This document shows positions 1-11,009 of a DNA stretch of 64,000 nucleotides, one piece after another. Where the stretch lies: assembly GCA_009193035.1 (NCBI GenBank), contig SWDT01000080.1, positions 1 to 64,000 on the forward strand, read 5' to 3'. Below the pieces are notes generated by a model that saw nothing but the letters and a program-made list of their open reading frames with translations, was not told the origin of the DNA and did no database searches. Made by a program: the position numbers and the translations under genes. Source of the DNA: Halicephalobus mephisto (Eukaryota > Nematoda > Chromadorea > Rhabditida > Panagrolaimidae). The number at the start of each line of letters is the position of its first letter. Position 1 is the first letter of the stretch.

Positions 1-1455
1 CATTAATATTATTATTGTAATTTCGAAATGTTAAAAGGATCTTTTCTGGTAATTGCGTAGCTTCGTGAAAAAACATCCTTTCTGATGACTTCTCTTTATG
101 GTTATCAATATTTTAATTTCGCAACCAAGCTCAATATCTGTTAAATAACCAATCATCTCTTAGTTATCTAATTCTGTATCGACATCTCGCTCAATGCTGT
201 AAACATAAAGATATGGAATAGAGATAATGAATTTTTCGGAATATCCCCACATTATGAATCTAAGCAGATGATCAAACACGGATGTCGTTTTTAGGCTATG
301 AACTCAATGATGGGTTTAAGTATATCAAATGATGATTTATATCAAATATACATGAATTTGTTAGTAAAATTAAACTTTTGAACAAACGATTAAGTTTTAT
401 TGTTCAAATTTCTACTAAGTTTATCTGATTAATGTTTAGAAATTTAAAAAAAGAAATGCCAAACATAGACTACACATACAAATTCTACAGTAGTAAAAGC
501 TAAATATTGTTATTTTCCTTCAATATCTGAATTTGAATCATCTGGAAGATGTATCTAAATTCTTGTTCATCTTTCATCTGCGCACTGTAATATGAATTAA
601 TTGTAACAGCGACTTAATTTTTTCTAAGAAAATTTAAAATTACTTCATTTATTATGTTTTATTTTGTTAAAATTTACAAAAAAAAGTTGATTACTCCATT
701 TAATGCTTACGAATGACAAAAGAGCAGATAACTAAAAATACTGAATTGATGACTGTATATTTTAAATTTACTTCAAAATTAAATATAACTCTTTAATGAT
801 CGATAAACTTCTGTCATTAAATTCGTAATTCTTTACGTATACTTATAAATTATTTTGCGAATCCCGCTTGTAAAGCAGTAATTATCCATTAACTAAACAA
901 ATCTATGATAATCATAAAATAAATTGACTCTATTTCTATAGACATTTTAATGGAATGATGATTCTAGAATAGAATAATGGAAATACTATAAACTATATTA
1001 CAACAAAGTGGGAAAAAAATTGATTTGGTAATAACAATTTGTTAGAACTGAAAGAGTTGTGGTGATGATATGAAGAAACTACAAGCTTGTCATTTTAGAA
1101 ATGTATAACATAACCAATCATGTTCACATTATACAAGATGGTTATTGATAATGATAAAAAATTGGAATTTCATTTTTATTTTTGGCGTAGTAAATCATCT
1201 TATTCTTCTTGAGAGAATTGAATGATACCAATGTGGTTTTGATTTGTTCTCGAAAATTCTGCCTACTTATGTTTCATTTGTGCGTTGATTACGTAATCAT
1301 AATGAATCGTTCAAAGAATACAAAAACCCAGGTATAGGCAATATAAGGCACCTCTGCAAACGAGTAAACAGACTCGCCCATGCAAAATCCAAATTTATCT
1401 TTATGATTAAAAGTTAAACAATATAGCTTTCGATGATTCAACAAACTTCCAAGTT
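1..1455. other. AT-rich stretch without recognisable gene
   Basis: I see no convincing exon with splice sites here. The longest open frame (1289-1477, minus) directly follows the transposase fragment below and might be further decayed transposon sequence, but it shows no motif. The rest is A/T-rich and unstructured. Confidence 0.5.
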
Positions 1456-2104
1456 TTAACCAGAAATGGAATAACAAAGTGGGAATATAGTTTTTGCTCT
1501 ACGTTCTGCGACAGCAAGTTCGCAAACTGCGCGTTTAGAGAGATTCGGAATCGACTGTATTGCCATTTTCAAGTTATCTATAGTAACTTCATTTGGAACA
1601 ATTTCATTGTGCACAAGCCTAGACTTCCTGGTTAGTACCATTTTTAAGAAACAGACTTACATGCTGCAAATTCTTTGAAAACATCGCTGCAATCTCAATA
1701 TGGTGGAATAAGATGTTGAGACTTTCTTCTTTATCTCCAAGATTGATTTTCCTTTGACAAAGGATTGAAAAATGTAAGCAATTTCTCTCAGAGAGACTTT
1801 ACAGCACTCTAGCACAGTATTTGTCCGAATACTGCGTCGACAACAGTTGTACTTAGTCCGTTGACGACATTTCCACTGAAATTCGACCGTAAGAAATTGA
1901 TAATCTCTTTAATAATTAACTGTCTACCTTGAATCCATCGGGGCATTGTCTCAATTGAGCAATTTCCATTTTTCCACCACACTTGTCGCACATTACAGTA
2001 TATGGAATAATACCGGAGTTTTGGTACATTCGAATCAAATCAAAATTTGAGATTTCGAAGTAAGTTTCTGAATTTGGAACATCCCAAAGAAATACTGAGG
2101 ACAT
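1456..2104 (-). pseudogene. Merlin / ISXO2-type DNA transposase, N-terminal fragment
   Basis: The fragment reads as three exons on the minus strand. Exon 1 (2104-1928) ends in DGFK. A 52-bp GT-AG intron (1927-1876) follows, and exon 2 (1875-1661) opens with WKCRQR. Together they show the layout of the ISXO2/Merlin N-terminus: a short aromatic start, a CxxC (MCDKCGGKM), a DG-x-x-W-K-C step with a second cysteine cluster (KCRQRTKYNCC), then a helical stretch containing SLREIAYIFQSF. A third open block (1627-1456) needs an unusually short 33-bp intron and shows no motif. The DDE catalytic core expected downstream is absent, so this is a truncated relic. I did not find terminal repeats. The family call rests on this pattern alone. 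Confidence 0.6.
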
Positions 2105-2274
2105 TTAAGTAATTATAGTTGACCATTTAACATCTAGAAATGTTTCTATGTCAGAAATTAATCTCTATGATCCGACGACAGCCCAATGTCGTTATTTAAA
2201 TATTAGGTGAAATGAGTTCAATTGGAATTGAGAGAAAATTATGCTGATCTGAAAAGATCACTATTCTGATAATT

Positions 2275-2505
2275 TTGACTGCAAATCACAAAAAACTAAA
2301 AAATAAAGTTGACAGAAAGCAGAGAAAAATTCAACGATTAGTTGAATTATTAGTTCTTCTTAACAACGTAATTAAGGAAGAAAAAAAATTAATTTTCAAA
2401 AGATTTAATGATCAATTTGATAGGATTTATAAACATGTTATTTTTGCTACTTCTGGAGGAAATCCTAATGCTCATAAGTTTAAAAATTCATCAGCTGCGC
2501 GCTAA
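2275..2505 (+). other. Orphan open frame, lysine-rich
   Basis: A 76-codon frame opens from TTG, not ATG. The first half is lysine/leucine-rich and could form a coiled coil. The second half contains FNDQFDRIYKHV. That faintly resembles the stretch before the C-terminal ATPase half of SMC proteins, but it is far too short to call. It has no clear splice sites, signal peptide or promoter. It could be a decayed exon or chance. Confidence 0.15.
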
Positions 2506-2847
2506 TAACCTTAAAATTAATTATTTGTATGAGTAGTGACTTATGCTGCTGCATTAGAGTAGTTGTTTCTTTGACTGTAAAAGGAAATATCTCTGGAAAT
2601 TGATTTTTAATAATAATTAATTTCATCAAATAATATAAAATAAAAAAAATGTTCGAGAAATTAAAAAACTACAGTAAGTTAGTGATTTGGGGCGTGGTAA
2701 ATTTGACAATATTCTTTCTCAAATGAAGTAAAAGGATTTCCATATTTACTGACCGTTGTTCAAACAGAGTATTTTCCGTAACAGATTCCCGGATTCAGAC
2801 TACGGTAGGCGTGGCCAGAAGAGATTCGAGACAAAGGTGAAATCTAG

Positions 2848-2856
2848 TATAAATAG
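2848..2856 (+). promoter_or_regulatory. TATA box of the ShKT protein gene
   Basis: TATAAATAG lies 51 bp upstream of the proposed ATG at 2907. The same spacing separates TATA and ATG in both chemoreceptor genes of this window. Confidence 0.5.
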
Positions 2857-2906
2857 GGATCCAAAATTTGGAAAAAGTATCATTTGGGATTGGGAATAAT
2901 CTCACC

Positions 2907-3912
2907 ATGTTTGGAAAAGTCTTCTTACTTCTTCTGTGTTATATCGCATCGGTGGAAGCAACCGATGCAGACACGTTGCGTTGTGTAGATTCTTCTAGTG
3001 GAACGGATACAGCTGTTGCGTGTGAAGGGCCAATATGCCAAAATGCTGTTAATGGCTCTTTACTACCAGTAGCCACAGTGTGCGATAATGAATTATCAGA
3101 TGCAACTTGTCAACTTCTTTTCCCCTGTGACTCTGCTAATCCGACTACAATAAGCAGTGGTGGTACTGCTTTAAATTATATGTGTGATCCAAATTTCGCT
3201 ACTCCACCAGCTAACAGCCCAGTAACTGCTAACGATTGGCCTTGGGTGCGATCTCCTGCTTGCAGCAGACCAGAGTTGAGAGATACGGCCCTCCAATGTA
3301 AGACCTGTATTAAGATTTCTTTCTCTAAATAATTTTCCAGGTGCCAAGCAATGTGCTATGTGCTGTGAGACCCCAGAATACAATTGTGAAGACGATAATA
3401 ATTCTCCAATTATTTGTGCTCAAAATATAAATAAATGTAAGGATTCTAATTGGATTAACCTCATGGCTACGTACTGTCCCCAGACTTGCGGTCTTTGCAC
3501 TTCCGGAACATGTACTGACCTTAGTTCTGGATGTAGCACGATGACAGCCTTATGCAGAAACATTGATTGGATTGATTACATGACCACTAATTGTGCAAGG
3601 ACATGTGGAACATGTTCAACATCATCAACAACAACAACAACAACTACTACTACTACCACTAATCCTGGTTCCAGTTGCTCCAACATTGCTTCGAACTGCG
3701 CTGAGAATGCCGGTCTGTGCACCAACTCAGTCTACAGATCCTTGATGTTGCAGCAATGCTGTGCCACATGCAGTGGAACATCTGGGGGCTCAACTTGCAC
3801 TGATTCCTCTACTTCTTGCAGCAACTGGAAAATCAATGGCTTCTGTAGCAACAGTTTCTACACAGATGCTGAAAAGCGGCGATATTGTGCTAGAACATGC
3901 AACCTCTGTTGA
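2907..3912 (+). CDS. Secreted protein with four ShKT domains
   Basis: Two exons, 2907-3297 and 3341-3912, are joined across a 43-bp intron ending TTTTCCAG; phase is kept and the product is 320 aa. I chose the ATG at 2907 because it opens a clean signal peptide (residues 1-18, MFGKVFLLLLCYIASVEA) just after a TATA box; the open frame extends upstream only through a non-ATG codon. The N-terminal ~120 residues are an unassigned cysteine-containing region. Four six-cysteine ShKT modules follow, each ending in a C-x2/3-C pair such as CPQTCGLC, CARTCGTC and CARTCNLC. Module 3 is irregular (QQCCATC). A polythreonine linker separates modules 2 and 3. ShKT domains are greatly expanded in nematode secreted and surface proteins; a specific role is not visible. 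An AATAAA signal sits at 4070-4075. Confidence 0.85.
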
Positions 3913-3976
3913 GATAATTCCCGAAGACGACCAACCCAATGATCACCCCTTTCCCCGTAGTTTAGTTTAACAAGCC

Positions 3977-4715
3977 AAAGTTTCTTGAATGACAATATTA
4001 TTCGTTTTTTGAGATTGAGCAATTCGAGTGAACGCGAACTTGCTCAATAAGGACGGATTCGGACGATTGAATAAAGTTGGATCAAAAAAACTAGTAACTT
4101 TCTTACATAAAAATTTTATTATTAAATCTATCAAGGAAAGTTAGTTCCTATTCAAAAAAGTCTTCATTTTTTTTGACTTTGCCTGCTTACAATTTTTCTC
4201 GAAAATCACTTTGGATTTTCTACTTTCACCAGATGATAGATCTCGAAGTGGGCAACAAATTGTCCTATTCAGCATTTCTTCTGATGAGACCTTATCTTTA
4301 GATCTCTAAGCTGGTAAGGAATTCAGAAATCAGGTAGAGTCAATATTCGAAAATCATTGTTTCTCGTGACCTTGGTATGAAATCCGTCGATTTTTTGTTT
4401 TCGAATACAAATACCTTCAGGATCCTGTTGATTCAAACTCCGAGGCTTTGGAATATTTTCTCACAAAATAGTGTTGTAAACGGTATTCAAAGTCTATTTG
4501 TATCCTAATCAATAAATTTTGATGCTAGTCAACCACAGAATATTGAAAAACAATGATCTTCGAAAATTAACCTTATCTAACCTTGGTAGTCTACAAAAGT
4601 CGAGAAATGAGGTATCACTAGGAACCTTTCTGAATTACAATATTTGTTGTCTACTCCAAACTATCACCTGACAAAATTTGGAGATTCAAAGTGGCTTTGT
4701 AGACATAAAAAACAG
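3977..4715. other. Intergenic, no gene seen
   Basis: Apart from the polyadenylation signal of the upstream gene at 4070-4075, I see no supported exon or RNA. Confidence 0.5.
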
Positions 4716-4965
4716 AATTAAACTGCCAACTACTAGAAGAAAGGCGCAAAGCTCAACTGGAATAGTGAAACAAAAGTGTTAAAGTCAGTCTTTGAAGAAA
4801 TCCAATTCTCAACTAGTCCAAATTTGACTTTGAACGAGACGAGGATCTTTCCTCTCTTGTTCTATGCTTATTTTAAAATAAACAAGCTTAATTGCTAATA
4901 GTAGGAACCAACAATTTTCCGCCCAATCAAGGAACTCCAGGGTGTCACACCATTGACATCCAGCC
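4716..4965 (+). repeat. Three-copy dispersed repeat, copy 1
   Basis: This ~250-bp block is diverged but clearly alignable, in the same orientation, with 11010-11282 and 24877-25125. Shared landmarks are a start near ATTAAaCcATCAACGG, TTTGACTTTGA, CGAGGATC, CTCTCTTGTT, ATGCTTAT and GCTAATAGTAGGAACCAACA. No terminal inverted repeats or coding capacity were seen. Copies 1 and 2 sit upstream of the two duplicated receptor genes; copy 3 lies downstream of the second calpain, so the element also exists outside the receptor duplication. Confidence 0.7.
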
Positions 4966-5300
4966 AATAAATCATCCCCAATACTACATTTATGTAAAAA
5001 GTGCCAAGTTACGTAAAATAATTGCTAGACAAAGAGATATTTCTTTTTCGAAATTTTCTACACATTATTCGTATTAACAAAGCATTCTAAAAAGTTCTTA
5101 AAATGAGAACCTATATTCAGTAATTTCCTAATGTACTTTCCGGTAGATCAAATTTCCATTAAAATGTTGTAAAAGTAAGCATCAGAAACCAAACTTAATA
5201 AAATTACATTGTAACAATATTTTGACTATTATTTAGAAATTACACACGTCTCACAAGGAACTAATTCCTATTATTAAATTTAAACTTCTGTTTTATGATC

Positions 5301-5308
5301 TATAAAAG
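5301..5308 (+). promoter_or_regulatory. TATA box of chemoreceptor gene A
   Basis: TATAAAAG lies 51 bp before the ATG. The surrounding ~85 bp (TATA, an initiator-like TTACACTAAAAG and the leader) is almost identical to the promoter of receptor B at 11549. Confidence 0.55.
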
Positions 5309-5351
5309 TGAGATTATTCTCTAAATGTTACACTAAAAGTAAATTTTCTCT

Positions 5352-6916
5352 ATGAATTCCACAGGTTCTGAAGTTGATGACGAACCAAAATCAACTAAAG
5401 ATTTTATTTTCTGGATAGGTAATATTGGTATTATTGGTGGATGTATTGTGGAAATAATGTTAACTATTTTCTTCTGTGTCAATGTGTTCTTCACTTCTAA
5501 GAAAAACGACCTTAACTCTGCTTACTTCCAAATTACTGTAATTGGATACGTTGTCGACATTATCGCAAGTGGAAATGCGGTCATTAGTCAACTTACCGAT
5601 GCATCTAATAGTACTCTGTATAGTGGGGTTACTAATTTCACTATATTGTATGCAGATCTCCACATGGGATTACTATCAGTCCTGATGGGCATGAACAGAT
5701 GTACAGCATTGGCATTTCCTTTTATTCACAGAAAGGTGAGGATTAGAGTTTGAAACTATTTCGAAAACAGTTTTTTCTAAAACTCACATGGATGACTTCT
5801 AATAGGGAACAATTTTCGAGATTGTTAAAATAATCCGACATAGATAGGCTATTACAGTATCAGTTAAAATCTCTTCAATATCTATGCATACTTTATATGG
5901 AAATATTAAACCTTTAGAATATATATCAGTATATAAACTCTGTAACTCTAACTTAGAAGTCGCCAGATATATCTGAGCGTATTTTTAAAAGGTTAACTGC
6001 AAAATTGTCATTTTCTTCATCTCTCGTATGTTTCGAACATTTGTGTTGAGATAACATCATAGTGTAGCCTGTTCTACTTTCTGTAATCATATGACCGAGT
6101 CCAATGAAATGAGATTATCAAAATTATTGCATTTGAGACATTAAGAGAATTTGAAATTTGGTGTGTTAGAATAGAAGCAGAAGTAATATAATAACCTAAA
6201 AACACAACAACCGAGAGTTTTACTCATGCCCTACAGTATTCCATATTCTTTGGCATTTAACAGGTTATCATTTCTAGCGTTTTCTCTATGATTTAGTTTC
6301 TCTTTCAATAGACATTTTCTGAAGTTGTTTTTTCAGATCTGGGAAGGCTATCCCTTTTATGTCATCGTATTACTCTTCATCGTTGCTCCATTTGGTATAG
6401 GCTACAAGTATCTCTTTGGTCCTTGTTTAACAGATCTTTGGAGACCTCATTGTGCACTGAATGTTGCCGCATTTTATTTTCTCGCCACAGTTGTCAACGT
6501 ACCTCTCTGTGTTTTAACCTTAATTGTCATACTCATCGTGATTTGTTCTCATCAGAAAGAAATTGCTTCGCATTCTAATCTACAAAATGTTGAAAAACGG
6601 CTTGTTTGGCAGACAATAAGTTCTTCTGTTCTTTTGATTTTCTATTATGCATCAAATTATGTCGGTGGAATCATCTATGAACAATCTCCAGGAATCGGTA
6701 GTCAATTATATTCAATATCTGTTATACTTTATGGAATACATACTTATCCAGCAATTGGGGTTTTGTTTGTAGTGAGGTAGGGGTTTTCTAATTTGGAGCA
6801 AGCGGACTTTAATTTACAGCACAAATTTTCGGCAGCAATTTTTCAATTTTATGGATGTCGAAAGGTTCCGAAGAAGATGGGTGTACTCTGTGATACCTAT
6901 GTCATCTCGGCGGTAA
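5352..6916 (+). CDS. Seven-TM chemoreceptor A, srg superfamily (srv-like)
   Basis: Three exons (5352-5735, 6337-6776, 6820-6916) encode 306 aa; introns are 601 and 43 bp and all phases agree. Exon 1 carries TM1-3 and ends at the intracellular NRCTALAFPFIHRK motif after TM3. Exon 2 starts IWEGYPFY and carries TM4-7. Exon 3 is the cytoplasmic tail. Without the last splice the protein would stop at GTAGGG, a canonical donor. Such receptors act as sensory-neuron chemoreceptors; the ligand is unknown. It is a tandem duplicate of 11600-13068. Its tail differs from receptor B because of a one-base shift that is later compensated: both end in SRR-stop but differ in between. The exact srg/srv/sru subfamily is not certain. 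Confidence 0.85.
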
Positions 6917-7013
6917 TCGAGAAATTCCATAGTTCTCATTAAGCTTTGCATTTAATTGTGAATTTATCATAAAGTAAAATTCCCGAACTTTACTGTAAGT
7001 AATGTTATAAAAC

Positions 7014-7290
7014 GCTAAATCCGGGTTTACCATATGACGGAGTCGATGACATGAGTATCGAGACAGTCTGTAAGAAATTCCCACAATGCTTTACGGCACT
7101 TCAGATGGATGATATTGCGTCAATTACACTTGTGTTATAATACTTGTGTTGTTGCTTGAAAGGTCTCGGAACCATCCTTGTTTTGCTGGAGATTGTTTTT
7201 CCAGCATCAGCATGAATCAAGGTGATCGCCCATGAAACTATCAAGATCGAGAATTAGATTCCGTGCTCCGGAAGCGCACTTATTAAGAGT
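7014..7290 (+). repeat. Duplicated block downstream of receptor A
   Basis: This is nearly identical to 13155-13430, which lies downstream of receptor B. Together with the matching upstream regions it shows that the duplication unit extended well beyond the coding sequence on both sides, about 2.5 kb in all with copies offset by ~6.2 kb. No open frame in the block is supported. Confidence 0.85.
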
Positions 7291-7478
7291 CCAATTTTGT
7301 CTCTAATCTCTGTCCTACTTCTCAATCATTAGCGAAATGAATTACCGACTGACCAATGATCAACTAACCAATCAGTGAATTTTTGCTGACAGCCCGCCAT
7401 CTTGATTTTTTAAAATGAACCATCTCTTTATAATAGAGTGATGATGATGATTTATGATTCAACTAATTTGACATTCAG

Positions 7479-7893
7479 ATGGAATACTGTAACTTTTTAC
7501 AACAATTTAGCTTTCGAAAGTATGCCATTAAATTTTGTTTGATCAACAAATATTCTGTTCAGTTCTCAAAGCATTCCAAAGATCAAATTTTGGAGATATT
7601 TTTTGATAGAATGCCATGTTTAAAAAATTTACATATCTTGATCGTCACAAAATTCAGAATTTAGATTCACTATTAATCAACTAGCAGGAGAAAATCAAAC
7701 TAAAGGATATTACTGTAGAATGTCAAGTTAATTTGATGAAAGAGTTTTTTCTAAATTCTAAGTTGTCAGGAGAAAAATTTCATAATGCTTATTATATGTC
7801 TATCTTATCCTCGAAATTTCGTTAATGCAAAAATTAGGAAATATTTTGAGGAAGAAATCAAAATGGATAATGACAGATTTTTAATTTTTGTAC
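7479..7893 (+). pseudogene. Broken relative of the F-box-like gene at 29800-31213
   Basis: Two out-of-phase open blocks match the second exon of the gene at 29.8-31.2 kb. FFDRMPCLKNLHI (7479-7664) corresponds to YIERMPYLRNFTY. YPRNFVNAKIRKYFEEE plus DNDRFLIF (7785-7893) correspond to YPWHVNAKVLKYFSEEE plus DNDKCLIF. A splice acceptor (ACATTCAG) precedes the first block. Stops and frameshifts separate them, and the reading ends where a MITE is inserted at ~7893. The start exon was not found. Confidence 0.65.
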
Positions 7894-8051
7894 ACACAAA
7901 AAAGCGTAACTTTTGGTCCCATAACAATTGCGAAATGAAACACAATCGTCACATTCTACATGAATATTTCCATTTGTGACGAAAAATGTAATGAAATAGT
8001 GACGATTTGCATTTGTTACTGTATTAAAAGTTACGCTCTTTTCTCTGTGTG
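7893..8051. mobile_element. MITE copy 1 with CACA...AAAAAGCGTAACTTTTGG termini
   Basis: This is a ~159-bp non-coding element. The left end CACACAAAAAAGCGTAACTT matches the reverse complement of the right end (CACACAGAGAAAAGAGCGTA...). Internally it carries inverted AATCGTCAC / GTGACGATT. It lies exactly where the pseudogene homology stops. Related copies are at 13640-13807 and 63738-63900, with partial ends at 63345-63380 and 63967-64000. A target-site duplication could not be defined. Confidence 0.7.
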
Positions 8052-8096
8052 GAATTCTGACATAAACATTCTCAGAATTCTACTAAAACCATGTAG

Positions 8097-8240
8097 AATG
8101 AGGTAATCAGGTCTGTAGACTCTGAATCTGATGTCAAACTGAGAGTTGGTCTTCGGAATCCTGGATTCTAAAGTTTAGGCTTCTCTAGAGACATCTATGT
8201 CAAACTTGCATATAAAAACTTTAAAAGTTACATAAAACGA
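8097..8240 (+). repeat. Diverged copy of intron sequence at ~30307-30450
   Basis: The stretch (GTAGACTCTGAATCTGA..., CAGGATTCT-like, AGACATCTATGTC...) aligns with the intron of the F-box-like gene near 30.3 kb. It therefore probably belongs to the same broken duplicate, although its order relative to the exon block is reversed here. Confidence 0.4.
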
Positions 8241-8406
8241 TTCTTAAACAGTTTTTTTTGTAATTTTTGATTTAAAGTAGTTAAAACTACAATACAAGTG
8301 TCCGGGACATAACTGTCACATAATCAATAATTTCGTTCTTTAAAAATAGATTATGAGGAAATGAACGAAATATTTTTCGGTAAAATTTACCAAAAAAGTA
8401 ACGCAA

Positions 8407-9091
8407 CTACAGTAATCCCCAATGATACACTGAAGAAAGAGTGCTTCTGTCCCCTGCGGCATATAGCATTTGTTTGTTCATACTAACACTGGATAAATCA
8501 ACGTTGTAGCAGATCTGAGGTCCACATTGGCGGTACGTGTTGTAGATGCTCGTGCAGATGTATTCTGCTGCGAGTAACCCACAAATTTTCTTTGCCTTTG
8601 TCAATTGGCAGTGTGTCACATTTTGAATAGCACTAAAAAGTTTAAAAAACTTATTTTTGGAATATCTTAATTAACAACTCCACCTGCATCCGATATATGG
8701 GGAGTTGAAGACACAAGCATCGTCCCCTTCTTCTACAACGGAGCACTTGACCGCATCCCAGATTGCTAAAATTGAATAATCCCGAACATTTCACATAACA
8801 ACTCTTACATATACTGTCGTTGACACAGTTCAAGGTTTTCGCAACAGTAACGTTGAAAAAAGCAGAATTGTAGTTAGTTGCCAAGATGGTGGAGAATATA
8901 GGTCCGGTCACACAGCCGATGAGGTTGTTCATCTTGAGACAATTGGCCAGATCATTCATGACTCTACATCTACTAATATACTCAGCATTAGAGAGTCCTG
9001 CTTCTCCGACACGGGAAATACGTTGTTCAAAATCGAGATCTTCGGAAGAACGGTTGTACATGAAATGAAATCCGAAACAGGTTCTGGTCAT
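8407..9091 (-). CDS. Cysteine-rich extracellular protein, start exon not found
   Basis: Three exons on the minus strand (9091-8809, 8765-8684, 8632-8407) are joined by introns of 43 and 51 bp with GT-AG ends; phases agree and 196 codons result. About a dozen cysteines are spread through it (e.g. CRVMNDLANC, VKCSVVEEGDAC, CGPQICYN), with N-glycosylation sequons. The first exon is preceded by a good acceptor (GAGTTTTCAG) and has no signal peptide, so a 5' exon with the signal sequence is probably missing; its ATG at 9091 may be internal. The cysteine pattern resembles nematode secreted families such as DUF19/T20D4.11-like, but I could not assign it. Confidence 0.65.
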
Positions 9092-9109
9092 CTGAAAACT
9101 CAATTCAAA

Positions 9110-9843
9110 TCGACAAGATCTGATTTATGTTTTAGATTAATTTTAGTTCGCTGTATGTAATAATTAGTAGAGTTTCTAAGAACTTTATAATTTGTAAGTA
9201 ACTTGTAATTTTACTTTTTGGTATATAGTTTCGAAAATTTCTGCTTCAAGTCCTTTTTTGGAACAACTGATTTTTGACCTTTTTTACTCATTACAAGTGA
9301 TATTTACTTTCATATTCTTCCCCAAAATCTGTATTTCGTAATTCAGCTGCTTTCAGTTATGAAAAATCAAAAATAGTGTGACGTTTGCTCTTTCAAAAAA
9401 TCATTGAAATTAAATAAAAATTTTATTTCATTTCTAATCGAAAATTGATTATTTTTTAAATTAGATTTTAATTCAATTTTAAAGGAAGTAAATCTGAAAA
9501 CTACTGTATAAATGACTCTTTACTATCACAACGAAATTTAAAAAATACATAATTGTTCCACTTTGGTTTCGATACAAATGCTGACATCATTGTTTCTCAT
9601 ACATTTTTAATAATTTCTAAATCCTTTTTTAAGTTTTTATATCTAACAAATAATTACAATTTCTACATTGAAAATTTTACCAAAAAAATGTAACCTAAAT
9701 TACCATATTTAAATAAAATTATTTTTTGCATTAAAATTAAATTTAAACAATTTTTTATAATTTGCAGTAAGTTAACAATTTTATAACGTTATTTCTACAA
9801 TAATCACAACAGTTTATTTAATAATGTTACAGTTGTCGCGACA
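9110..9843. other. AT-rich intergenic stretch
   Basis: It should hold the 5' exon of the minus-strand gene ending at 8407, but I could not identify it. Otherwise only A/T-rich sequence is visible. Confidence 0.4.
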
Positions 9844-10148
9844 TTAAGCGTAACGAGAAAGGAGCGATCGTTCAGGAGAAACGATTCTGCTTCCAGGAAT
9901 GGAATGGGAAAGGTCGCTCTCGTAGCTTAAGAGGAAAGCACTTGCCCGGATAGCAAGACGATGTGGGTCCGATGCCTGCCGAGAGACGTTTTTCCTTCCA
10001 TATTAGTTTCGGACTAGATGAGGCCAGATCTAGTTTTCCGACAACAGTATATACTTACCCATTGTTGTTTTTCGGTGCATCCTTGTACTTGGACAACGGT
10101 AGCGAAACAAAAAAAAACCGAAATGAGAACAAATCCAACGACCGACAT
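9844..10148 (-). CDS. Small secreted peptide; second exon uncertain
   Basis: Exon 1 (10148-10059, 30 codons) reads MSVVGFVLISVFFCFATVVQ followed by VQG-CTEKQQW. This is a textbook signal peptide with a cysteine just after the predicted cut, and it ends at the donor TGG|GTAAGTAT. The frame crosses a nine-T run. A TATAAAAG box lies 70-77 bp upstream. The best acceptor (CTCGGCAG, exon from 9975) gives 43 further codons in phase, ending at 9844, but without more cysteines. The next frame of the same DNA reads CYPGKCFPLK, which would suit a secreted cysteine peptide but is out of phase. Either the second exon is different or one base is wrong. No family recognised. Confidence 0.5.
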
Positions 10149-10217
10149 TCTTGAAGCCTTACTAGCTTGGTGAATGGCAAACTTGTAACTGGCGCTTTAG
10201 GTAGGTTGCCTGTGGCA

Positions 10218-10225
10218 CTTTTATA
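10218..10225 (-). promoter_or_regulatory. TATA box of the small secreted peptide gene
   Basis: TATAAAAG on the minus strand lies upstream of the ATG at 10148, inside a GC-richer promoter-like segment. Confidence 0.45.
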
Positions 10226-10329
10226 CACAATCTCTACCTGGGGGCCTGCTGTTTTTTCTTCTTGCATGAGACTTACTGTGAAGGGAGCATAATTACATCT
10301 GAGAATTGTTGAGGCACCATATAACACTA

Positions 10330-10626
10330 TATTCTTATTTGTTCGTTATTTCATAAGATGAAATCCAAATAGAAATTTTTCAAACCTAAGAAGATGCGAA
10401 ATAAAGAAATTACTGATAATTTTATTAAATTTCCATTATGTATATGTATATGGACAATGTAAATAATTGATATCTAAGCTTTGGTTATGAATATGTACGA
10501 AACACAATTAGATACAACTGGGTTTAATTAGTATGCAAGACCGCATTGTTGTGATTTACTAGAAGATATTTGAGGTAAGCCTCTGGTATTCAATAAATCA
10601 CTTTTTGTGAACGATAGTAATTATAA
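10330..10626. other. Intergenic, nothing seen
   Basis: A/T-rich sequence between two minus-strand genes. No motif, repeat or exon is supported. Confidence 0.4.
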
Positions 10627-11000
10627 TTAAAGTTTCGTTTTTTTACCTTTTTTAGTTTTGTGTGGAGAGACATGTTGTTTAGATGTCTGTACTTTTTGCT
10701 GAGTTTCATAAATATTACCTTTATGAGTCAGTAATCTTCCTTCTTTAATTAAGTCTGTTGAATTTCCGCTGTTATCAATTTGATGTGAATAAAAACAAAT
10801 ACGTTGGCTTTTTGGATCCTTTTACATTTATGCTCAGATTTCATTATTAAATCACTATTATTTTGTCCATAATAAGAATCAGACAGGTTTATCGAGCCAC
10901 AAGATTCATTATCTGTTTCTTGAAGATCTGGTTTCTCATCTTTGATCAAATTATCTGATGGTTGAATTTTCTTGTAAATGTTGGAAATATCTGTAGGCAT
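10627..11000 (-). pseudogene. Acidic/basic ORF broken by one base in an A run
   Basis: From ATG 11000 the frame reads an acidic, serine-rich segment (DEKPDLQETDNESCGSINLS) as far as KSEHKCK. There the frame is lost in a run of four A. In the next frame it continues smoothly from DPKSQR to a lysine-rich end, QTSKQHVSPHKTKKGKKTKL (less one residue at most), with the stop at 10627. Both halves have coding-like composition, so a single missing base is the simplest reading, whether real or a sequencing error. The basic tail could be a nuclear signal. The 5' end abuts the dispersed repeat at 11010, and upstream exons may be missing. No family recognised. Confidence 0.4.
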
Positions 11001-11009
11001 GAAAGTCGG

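Noticed and set aside
2275..2505. SMC-family exon
   Set aside because: Only a few residues resemble SMC proteins and no ATPase motif or splice site is nearby.
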